Source of the DNA: an uncultured Clostridia bacterium
Lineage (GTDB): Bacteria > Bacillota > Clostridia > Oscillospirales > CAG-272
Length of the DNA: 9,555 nucleotides
NCBI GenBank assembly: GCA_905235755.1
Contig: CAJONA010000061.1
Location: forward strand, 1-9,555
Reading direction: 5' to 3'
Shown here: one piece after another, positions 1 to 5,301 of the stretch
How positions within the stretch are numbered: the first letter of the stretch is position 1
How the letters are laid out: the number at the start of each line of letters is the position of its first letter
Program-made: the position numbers and the translations under genes
Notes under the pieces: generated by a model
Database searches by the model: none
The model's input: only the letters and a program-made list of their open reading frames with translations
Told to the model about the DNA's origin: nothing

Positions 1-404
1 GTGTTCATCACGGCGAATGTTACCATGTCGTCGTCGGCGCCCGCAGCCTGCATCGATCGCATCGCTCGTATCCCGAGCGGCGTCGCCGCGTTTCCGAGCC
101 CGAGCATATTTGCCGCGACAGACGCCGATATCGCCTCGCTTGCCGATTCATCTCGGCTCGCGGCGGGAAAAAATATCTTTAAAAACGGGTGTATCATTTT
201 TGCTAAAAGTTTGCACGCGCCCGCTTTTTCAAGCACGTTCATCGTGCCGTTCCACAGTCCCATCATTCCGCACAGCGCTATCGTGAGCGCAACCGCCTTC
301 TCCGCGCCGTCGACAACGGCGACGGAGAGCGCCTCGACGTTGCCCGTGACGAGCGCGCATACGAGCGATATGACGCATATAACGGCAAATACTATGCCGA
401 TCAT
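1..404 (-). CDS. spmA: Spore maturation protein A, 5' part (runs off the left edge)
   Basis: The leftward frame from the ATG at 404 is open to the window edge and gives the first 134 residues of a membrane protein. It has hydrophobic segments at about residues 2-20 and 37-58. Residues 101-111 read LGLGNAATPLG, followed by an RAMRSMQ stretch, which is the signature I recognise from SpmA and related nucleoside-recognition (Gate) domain proteins. The B. subtilis protein is about 196 aa, so roughly one third is missing. In Bacillus, SpmA works with SpmB in spore-core dehydration and heat resistance; spmB would be expected just beyond the edge, but that is inference. The start is supported by an excellent Shine-Dalgarno (GAGGTGATC, 407-415) just upstream. 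The opposite strand is also open here, but its product resembles nothing and has no ribosome binding site. Confidence 0.88.
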   Translation of the reverse strand, partial: MIGIVFAVICVISLVCALVTGNVEALSVAVVDGAEKAVALTIALCGMMGLWNGTMNVLEKAGACKLLAKMIHPFLKIFFPAASRDESASEAISASVAANMLGLGNAATPLGIRAMRSMQAAGADDDMVTFAVMN

Positions 405-406
405 AA

Positions 407-415
407 GATCACCTC
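407..415 (-). promoter_or_regulatory. Ribosome binding site of spmA
   Basis: Read leftward the bases are GAGGTGATC, a nine-base match to the complement of the 16S rRNA 3' end, just before the ATG at 404. It fixes the spmA start and shows that the real gene here is on the minus strand. Confidence 0.75.
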
Positions 416-435
416 TTTAAATGACTGAATTTGAC

Positions 436-463
436 ATTTATTGCTTTTTTAAGACAAAATATG
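436..463 (-). promoter_or_regulatory. Possible sigma-E-like promoter for spmA
   Basis: Read leftward there is CATATT (458-463), a 14-base spacer, then CAATAAAT (436-443). This partly matches the sporulation mother-cell sigma-E pattern (ATATT-type -35, CATACAAT-type -10; 5 of 8 in the -10). Transcription would start about 25 bases before the spmA ATG. SpmA is known to be made in the sporulating mother cell in Bacillus, so the type of promoter fits. The match is imperfect and the region is AT-rich, so chance is a real alternative. No good sigma-A promoter for spmA is visible. Confidence 0.3.
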
Positions 464-492
464 TTGACAAAACCGTTTTTTTTTGCTACAAT
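464..492 (+). promoter_or_regulatory. Sigma-A promoter of abrB (extended -10)
   Basis: The -35 box is TTGACA (464-469, perfect), the spacer is 17 bases, and the -10 is TACAAT (487-492, 5 of 6). A TG at 484-485 gives an extended -10. Transcription should begin near 499, leaving a leader of about 28 bases with ATAGGAG (514-520) before the ATG at 527. This is one of the strongest vegetative promoters in the window and suits a regulator made in growing cells. Confidence 0.85.
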
Positions 493-526
493 TACATAAG
501 ACTCAAACATATCATAGGAGAAAAAA

Positions 527-778
527 ATGAAATCTACGGGAATTGTAAGAAAAATTGATGAGCTTGGAAGGATAGTGCTTCCTATAGAAATACGCAGAAC
601 TATGAATCTCGAACGTTCGGACGCAGTCGAAATATTTGTTGACGAGGAAAAGATAATCCTCAGAAAATACGAGCCGTCGTGCGTTTTCTGCGGAAATTCA
701 GACAACGTTACGCTTTTCAAAGGCAAACTTGTTTGCGCCGAGTGTCTCAATTCGCTGAAAATGTCGGTACAGAAATAA
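527..778 (+). CDS. abrB: AbrB-family transition-state regulator with a CxxC...CxxC tail
   Basis: The 83-aa product opens with the classic AbrB/SpoVT swapped-hairpin DNA-binding domain: STGIVRKIDELGRIVLPIEIRR at residues 3-24, then a segment ending DEEKIILRKYEP (39-50). This is very close to B. subtilis AbrB, a small oligomeric protein that binds AT-rich promoter DNA and represses stationary-phase and sporulation genes. The C-terminal part differs from Bacillus AbrB: it has two cysteine pairs (C52/C55 and C70/C73, 14 residues apart) that could hold a metal ion, as in many clostridial homologues I recall. The start is supported by AGGAG seven bases upstream and the strong promoter. It is a single-gene transcription unit, diverging from spmA and ending at the hairpin at 799-832. 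AbrB proteins often repress their own promoter, so autoregulation is likely but not shown here. SpoVT is an alternative, but the length is too short for its GAF domain. Confidence 0.92.
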   Translation: MKSTGIVRKIDELGRIVLPIEIRRTMNLERSDAVEIFVDEEKIILRKYEPSCVFCGNSDNVTLFKGKLVCAECLNSLKMSVQK

Positions 779-798
779 ATATATTCATTATATAAATG

Positions 799-832
799 AA
801 AAATCCGCGATACAAAAATATCGCGGATTTTT
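799..832. terminator. Bidirectional intrinsic terminator between abrB and the RNHCP gene
   Basis: A perfect 14-bp stem (AAAAATCCGCGATA at 799-812 pairing with 819-832) encloses a 6-base loop. It has T-rich sequence on its right and A-rich sequence on its left, so it should terminate abrB transcripts going right and the hisS-operon transcript going left. It starts 20 bases after the abrB stop and ends 12 bases from the RNHCP stop. Confidence 0.9.
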
Positions 833-844
833 ATTTTAATTTTG

Positions 845-1171
845 TTATTTTGCGACGGTGAGACTGATGAGCAGGGAAACGTCATCGGGCTGGACTTTCG
901 CTTCGTTTGCCGCTTTGTTGCGTCGGAGCGCGCCGCACTTGCGGCATTTGTGGGTGATGACATATCCTTTTTGCGCCACTATTTCCGCAAAAACGGGGTC
1001 CATAATGCCGCCGCAGTCGTTCATCCTGTCGCCCGGATTTATATCGACGTGCAAGGAACACAGACAGCGAGGACAATGATTTCTCGACGAGTAGCCGAGC
1101 GGCTTTACTTCAAAGCCGCAATTGAGACAAACAAAGCCGTCGTCGTTTTTCTTAAACAGTTTTTGCTCCAT
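845..1171 (-). CDS. RNHCP domain zinc-ribbon protein
   Basis: The 108-aa product carries the family's name motif RNHCP at residues 30-34, continuing RCLCSLHVDINPGDR to residue 49. Cysteine pairs lie at C15/C18, C33/C36 and C76/C79, plus a lone C53, which looks like two adjacent zinc-ribbon-like sites. The KCRKCG at 75-80 and the NK at 85-86 also fit the family. The molecular function of RNHCP proteins is unknown to me; binding of nucleic acid through zinc ribbons is only a guess. A TTG at 1183 is in frame and would overlap the upstream gene by 11 bases, but the ATG at 1171 starts one base after the upstream TAA (TAATATG), so I choose it. No clear ribosome binding site is seen for either start, which suggests translational coupling to the mscS-like gene. 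It is the last gene of the leftward operon before the hairpin at 799-832. Confidence 0.85.
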   Translation of the reverse strand: MEQKLFKKNDDGFVCLNCGFEVKPLGYSSRNHCPRCLCSLHVDINPGDRMNDCGGIMDPVFAEIVAQKGYVITHKCRKCGALRRNKAANEAKVQPDDVSLLISLTVAK

Positions 1172-1172
1172 A

Positions 1173-1988
1173 TTATTTGTCAAGATGCACGTCGAGCTGC
1201 GGGAACGGTATCTCTATGCCGCTCTTGTCGAACTCTTTTTTTGCTCTCTCGTTTATATCAAAGAATACGCTCCAATAGTCGTTCTTGTTCACCCACACGC
1301 GAAGCGAGAAGATGAGCGCGCTGTCTGCCTGCTCGAGCAAGTACACAACGGGCGCGGGATCTTTCAGCACGAGATCGTTCGACTCGGCGACGGAAAGCAG
1401 GACCTTTCTCACAAGGTCTATATCGCTCGCATATGCGACGCCGAACGAGAAATCGACGCGGCGCGTGTCGTGAGTCGAGAAGTTGACAATGGAGCCGTTG
1501 GAAAGCGCGCCGTTCGGAATGACGACTTTTTTGTTGTCCGGAGTTTTGAGCGTCGTGTAGAAAACGCCAATATCCACAACTGTTCCCGAATATGAGCCGT
1601 TGTCTATGTAATCGTCGACCTCAAACGGCTTGAAAAGCAGGATCATAAAGCCTCCCGCAAGGTTTGCCAGCGATCCCTGCAAAGCAAGACCTATAGCGAG
1701 CGCACAAGACGTAACGATACCTACTATCGACGCCATCGGAATTTCCATGATCGAGCAGACGGTTATTATCAGCAGAGCATACAGTGCGATTTTTACAGCG
1801 TGTGTTGTAATGTTCTGCGCTGTTTTTTGCAGTTTTGCCAGCTGTTTGCTCTTTGAGATACGTCTCATCACAAGTTTGATCAGCTTTGTGCCGACGAACA
1901 GTACAACGAGCGCCGCCAAAAGGCGGAAGCCGTATGTCGTTGCAAATTCGGCCAGCTTTGACCAAAGAGTAGATAAGAATTCGTTCAT
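1173..1988 (-). CDS. MscS-family small-conductance mechanosensitive channel
   Basis: The 271-aa product has the standard MscS plan. Three membrane segments lie at about residues 21-41, 65-83 and 86-118. The third carries the pore-helix pattern of alternating Ala and Gly (ALAIGLALQGSLANLAGG, 96-113). After it come FKPFEVDDYI (119-128), the beta-domain signature PNGALSNGSIVNFS (158-171), and a soluble alpha/beta tail. E. coli MscS is 286 aa, so this is full length. The family forms heptameric inner-membrane channels that open under tension and release solutes on hypo-osmotic shock. An in-frame TTG at 1997 sits only one base from AAGGAG (1999-2004), too close to be used; the ATG at 1988 is 10 bases away and is chosen. 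It lies 24 bases after the aspS stop in the same operon, with no promoter visible in the gap. Confidence 0.92.
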   Translation of the reverse strand: MNEFLSTLWSKLAEFATTYGFRLLAALVVLFVGTKLIKLVMRRISKSKQLAKLQKTAQNITTHAVKIALYALLIITVCSIMEIPMASIVGIVTSCALAIGLALQGSLANLAGGFMILLFKPFEVDDYIDNGSYSGTVVDIGVFYTTLKTPDNKKVVIPNGALSNGSIVNFSTHDTRRVDFSFGVAYASDIDLVRKVLLSVAESNDLVLKDPAPVVYLLEQADSALIFSLRVWVNKNDYWSVFFDINERAKKEFDKSGIEIPFPQLDVHLDK

Positions 1989-1998
1989 GTCAGACAAT

Positions 1999-2004
1999 CT
2001 CCTT
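1999..2004 (-). promoter_or_regulatory. Ribosome binding site deciding the mscS-like start
   Basis: Read leftward this is AAGGAG. It ends 10 bases before the ATG at 1988 and only one base before an in-frame TTG at 1997, so it favours the ATG. Confidence 0.7.
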
Positions 2005-2012
2005 GTATTATT

Positions 2013-3787
2013 TTAATTGTCGATCACTTTGATGCCGAGGTCGGCGAGCGCCTTGTTATCCGTCGGCGTCGGCGCGCCCGACATAAGCTCGGACGCGTTC
2101 TGCACCTTCGGGAACGCCACGACGTCGCGAAGACTGTCCGCGCCGCACATTATCATAGCGAGACGGTCGAGACCGATGGCGGCGCCGCCGTGCGGCGGAG
2201 CGCCGTAGTTGTACGCTTCGACGAGAAAGCCGAATTTTGCCTCTATCTCCTCATCGGTAAGACCGAGCAGGTCGAACATCTTTTTTTGAAGCGCGGGATC
2301 TGTTATCCTCATCGAGCCTGACGAGAGCTCGACGCCGTTGAGCACGAGGTCAAAGGCGGTCGCGCGAACGGCGCCTTTGTTCGTATCGAGATCTTTCATG
2401 CACTCTTCAAGCGGCATCGTGAACGGGTGATGCATGGCGTCCCATGCCTGCGTCTCCTCGTTCCACTCGAAGAACGGAAACTCCGTTATCCACACGAAGC
2501 CAAGCGTGTCGGGGATGATATTCATCTGTTTTGCGACGATGAGACGCAAAGCGCCGAGCGTCGGAAGAACGACGCTGTTCTTGTCGGCGACAAACAGCGC
2601 GACGTCACCTTTTTCACAGCCGATGCGCTGCATTATCGCTTCGAGTTCGCCCTCTGCGAGGAATTTTGAGAACGCGCACGTCGGCGTGTCTTCCGAATAT
2701 CTGATAAACGCGAGACCTTTTGCGCCGATGCCTTTGGCGTGTTCGGTGAGCTTGTCTATCTCTTTGCGGGTGAGAACGGCCGCGCCGCCCTTGGCGACTA
2801 TCGGACTGAGCCGCCGCTCTGAACCGCGCCGGAGAAAACTCCGAATCCGCAGTTCTTGACGAGATCGGACACGTCGCATATCTCCATGCCGAAGCGCGTG
2901 TCGGGCTTGTCGGATCCGTAACGGTTCATCGCGTCGTTATATGTCAGTCTCGGGAGCGGCAGGGAAATATCCTTTCCGAGCACTTTTTTGAACACGTATG
3001 CGATAAATCCCTCGTTCATCGTCATTATGTCGTTTTGATCGACGAATGACATTTCGAGGTCTATCTGCGTAAATTCGGGCTGACGGTCTGCGCGCAAGTC
3101 TTCGTCACGGAAGCAGCGCGCCAGTTGAATATATCTGTCAAATCCCGCCACCATGAGAAGCTGTTTATATATCTGCGGCGATTGCGGCAGGGCATAGAAA
3201 CTGCCTTTGTGTATCCTCGACGGAACGAGATAGTCGCGCGCGCCTTCGGGTGTTGATTTTATCATCATCGGCGTTTCTATCTCGACAAAGCCGTTATTAT
3301 AGTAATATTCGCGCGCCGCTTTCGCTATTTCGTGGCGCATGAGTATGTTTTGCGTCAGCGACGGACGGCGCAGGTCGAGATAACGGTATTTGAGCGAAAG
3401 CTCGTCCTTGACGGAAATGCCGTCGTTTATTTCAAACGGCGTCGTCTGCGCGGCGCTGATGATCTTGTATTCGTCGACGAATATCTCAACATCTCCTGTC
3501 GGTATCTGCTTGTTTATCGAGGAGCGCATACGCACCTCGCCCTTTGCGACGACGACATATTCCGTGCGAGTCTTGAACGCTTTGTCAAAGATGTCCTTTT
3601 TCGTGTTTTCGTCAAACGCGAGCTGCACGATGCCCGTGCGGTCGCGCAGATCGATGAATATGAGCGAGCCGAGATCGCGCACACGCGCCGTCCAGCCCAT
3701 AACGCATACTTTTTTGCCTATGTCGGATGTGCGGAATTCTCCGCAGTAGTTCGTTCTTCTGTCTGTTTTGTCAAAAAATTCAGCCAT
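2013..3787 (-). CDS. aspS: Aspartyl-tRNA synthetase, interrupted by a frameshift
   Basis: This gene encodes a class II synthetase that charges tRNA-Asp in the cytoplasm. The first part (3787-2798, 329 aa) holds an OB-fold anticodon-binding domain (about residues 24-60, with GWTARVRDLGSLIFIDLRDR) and motif 2 (FRDEDLRADRQPEFTQIDLE, 226-245), then enters the bacterial-type GAD insertion and stops at TAG after GGSVR. The second part continues in another frame from IVAKGGAAVLTRKEID and carries motif 3 (GGAAIGLDRLAMIMCG) and the stop at 2013. Joined, the parts give about 592 aa, the normal size for bacterial AspRS, and everything except the junction looks intact. The first part alone lacks motif 3 and should be inactive. 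The start ATG at 3787 has GAGG upstream, 12 bases after the hisS stop. Either an error in the sequence or a true lesion is possible; an essential gene makes the former more likely. Family signatures cannot firmly separate the discriminating from the non-discriminating (Asp/Asn) type. Confidence 0.9.
2798..2806 (-). other. Frameshift site in aspS
   Basis: Read leftward the bases are GTC CGA TAG, ending the first aspS frame, while the conserved continuation IVAKGG is in the -1 frame starting at the last base of CGA. Comparison with the family pattern (E. coli GRVAALRVPGGA against GSVR?IVAKGGA) predicts one further residue between R and I. TCA GTC CGC GCG ATA would encode SVRAI, and loss of CGCG from that run gives exactly the sequence seen. 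A single lost A (CGA ATA) also restores the frame, but leaves the protein one residue short. Confidence 0.8.
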
Positions 3788-3799
3788 ATTTTGCCTCTT

Positions 3800-5131
3800 T
3801 CAAACGCTGTCTTCGGTATTTTTTATAATGTTTATCGCGTCCGTTATACTCACGGTCTGCTGACCGTCGCCGAGCATATTTCTGAGCGCGACTTTGTTTT
3901 CCGCCATTTCGCTCTCGCCTATGATAGCGACATACGGCACGCCGATGCGGTTGGCGTATTTCATCTTCGGCTTCATACCTTTTTCAAGGTAATAAACGTC
4001 TGTCGGCACGCCCGCATCTCTGAACGACCTCGCCGCCTCTATCGCCGACGGTATAGCCGTCTTGTCCATCGGAATGACGAGCACGTCGATGACCGATTTT
4101 CTGTCGTCTTTTATCATCCCGTATTCTTTGAGCTGCGCGAAAAGCCTTGTCAGTCCTATCGAAATGCCTATTCCGGGAAGCTTCTGGTCCGTGTAATAAC
4201 CGGTAAGATCGTCATATCTGCCGCCCGAGCATACGCTTCCGAATTCGGGCGCGTTGTCTATCTTTGTTTCGTAGACGGTGCCGGTGTAGTAGTCAAGTCC
4301 TCGAGCTATCGTGAGATCGAGCGTAAAGTAGTCATCCGGCACGCCGAAATCGCGTATATAGCCGACGACGGCGTCAAGCTCGTCCACGCCCGCGCAGAAC
4401 TTTTCATTGTCGCATCCGATGGCGCGCAGGGAAGCGATCATTTCGTCGCAGCTGCCGCAAATTCCGATGAAGGAGATTATCTTTTCGATGACAGCCTCGT
4501 CGATGCCGAGCTTTGAAAGCTCCTGCTTTACGGCGTCGACGCCTATCTTTTCGAGCTTGTCTATCACGCGCATTACGTCGGTCACCTTGTCGGAAAGCCC
4601 GAGCGCGTCGAAAAATCCGCCGAGCACCCTGCGATTGTTTATTCTTATCGTGAACTTGCCGATGTCGAGCTCTTTGAATACGTTATATATGACCGCGGGT
4701 ATCTCGGCGTCATAGATGAGGTCGAGCGTGTCGCTTCCGATAATGTCGATGTCGCACTGACAGAACTCGCGGTAGCGTCCTTTTTGCGGGCGTTCGCCGC
4801 GGTATACCTTCGCCATATGATAGCGTTTGAAAGGAAAGGCGAGATCGTTTTGATGCATCGCGACGTACCGCGCGAGCGGCACCGTAAGATCAAAGCGCAT
4901 TGCGATGTCTGTGTCGCCCTTGTTGAATCTGTATATCTGCTTTTCGGTCTCGCCGCCCGCTTTGGCGAGCAGCACGTCCGAATATTCGAGTACGGGCGTG
5001 TCTATCGGCAAAAAGCCGAAGCGCTCGTACACAGAACGAATCTTGTCGTACATGGCGTTGTACGCGAGCTGATCCGACGGCAGGAGCTCCGAAAAGCCTT
5101 GAAGAATTCTTGGTTCTACTTTGTTTTGCAT
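3800..5131 (-). CDS. hisS: Histidyl-tRNA synthetase (RFDLTVPLARYV type)
   Basis: The 443-aa product is a class II synthetase that attaches histidine to tRNA-His. Motif 2 is in residues 101-132 (FKRYHMAKVYRGERPQKGRY followed by REFCQCDIDIIG), the histidine-binding motif at 276-288 (ARGLDYYTGTVYE), GGRYDDL at 303-309, motif 3 at 319-330 (PGIGISIGLTRL), and an anticodon-binding alpha/beta domain at about 345-437. Instead of the LRPEGT segment of E. coli HisRS it has MRFDLTVPLARYV (78-90), a pattern I associate with eukaryotic, Bacteroides-like and some Firmicutes HisRS. The start ATG at 5131 is set by AGGAG six bases upstream, downstream of the promoter at 5162-5190. It is the first gene of the hisS-aspS-mscS-RNHCP operon. 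HisZ, the catalytically dead paralogue, is unlikely because all the catalytic motifs and the anticodon domain are present. Confidence 0.95.
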   Translation of the reverse strand: MQNKVEPRILQGFSELLPSDQLAYNAMYDKIRSVYERFGFLPIDTPVLEYSDVLLAKAGGETEKQIYRFNKGDTDIAMRFDLTVPLARYVAMHQNDLAFPFKRYHMAKVYRGERPQKGRYREFCQCDIDIIGSDTLDLIYDAEIPAVIYNVFKELDIGKFTIRINNRRVLGGFFDALGLSDKVTDVMRVIDKLEKIGVDAVKQELSKLGIDEAVIEKIISFIGICGSCDEMIASLRAIGCDNEKFCAGVDELDAVVGYIRDFGVPDDYFTLDLTIARGLDYYTGTVYETKIDNAPEFGSVCSGGRYDDLTGYYTDQKLPGIGISIGLTRLFAQLKEYGMIKDDRKSVIDVLVIPMDKTAIPSAIEAARSFRDAGVPTDVYYLEKGMKPKMKYANRIGVPYVAIIGESEMAENKVALRNMLGDGQQTVSITDAINIIKNTEDSV

Positions 5132-5161
5132 ATTGTTCTCCTATATAAAATTACAAATAAC

Positions 5162-5190
5162 AGTATATCACTCCGATTTTGATTTTTCAA
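5162..5190 (-). promoter_or_regulatory. Sigma-A promoter of the hisS operon
   Basis: Read leftward: TTGAAA (5185-5190, 5 of 6), a 17-base spacer, and TATACT (5162-5167, 5 of 6) with a TG one base upstream of the -10. Transcription would start near 5155, leaving a leader of about 24 bases before the hisS ATG. That is far too short for a T-box or other riboswitch. Confidence 0.8.
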
Positions 5191-5194
5191 TATT

Positions 5195-5214
5195 TTTTCG
5201 TATATTTTCGTATA
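5195..5214. repeat. 10-bp tandem repeat between the hisS and recG promoters
   Basis: Two adjacent copies of TTTTCGTATA occupy 5195-5204 and 5205-5214, between the two divergent -35 boxes (5185-5190 and 5219-5224). One helical turn per unit puts the T-tracts on the same face of the DNA. It may be an UP-like element, a bend or a regulator site; chance in AT-rich DNA is possible. Confidence 0.6.
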
Positions 5215-5218
5215 TTTA

Positions 5219-5247
5219 TTGACTGAAAAAAGTGAATATGATAAAAT
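5219..5247 (+). promoter_or_regulatory. Sigma-A promoter of recG
   Basis: TTGACT (5219-5224, 5 of 6), a 17-base spacer and TAAAAT (5242-5247, 5 of 6), with a TG at 5239-5240 giving an extended -10. Transcription should start near 5254, about 48 bases before the ATG at 5302. No clear regulatory hairpin is seen in the leader. Confidence 0.8.
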
Positions 5248-5301
5248 ATTTTCAGAAAAAATGAGTTTTAACGCGTCCGGCGCGGATATTAAGAGGTAAA
5301 A

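Noticed and set aside
1..420. Rightward open frame of 139 codons
   Set aside because: It is the antisense of spmA, whose product has a recognisable family motif and a strong ribosome binding site; the rightward product has neither.
409..963. Leftward open frame of 184 codons across abrB
   Set aside because: It crosses the abrB promoter, gene and terminator and overlaps the RNHCP gene; it has no recognisable product.
1173..1997. TTG start at 1997 for the mscS-like gene
   Set aside because: It is one base from the AAGGAG; the ATG at 1988 has normal spacing.
2750..2850. Programmed -1 frameshift producing full-length AspRS
   Set aside because: No slippery sequence is present at CGA TAG, and aspS is not known to use recoding; a lost CGCG explains it more simply.
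3332..4516. Long rightward open frame (394 codons) opposite hisS and aspS
   Set aside because: It spans the junction of two well-recognised genes on the other strand, its product resembles no family, and such long antisense frames are common with this codon use.
5248..5301. Riboswitch or attenuator in the recG leader
   Set aside because: The leader is only about 48 bases and I can see no stable hairpin with a T-run.
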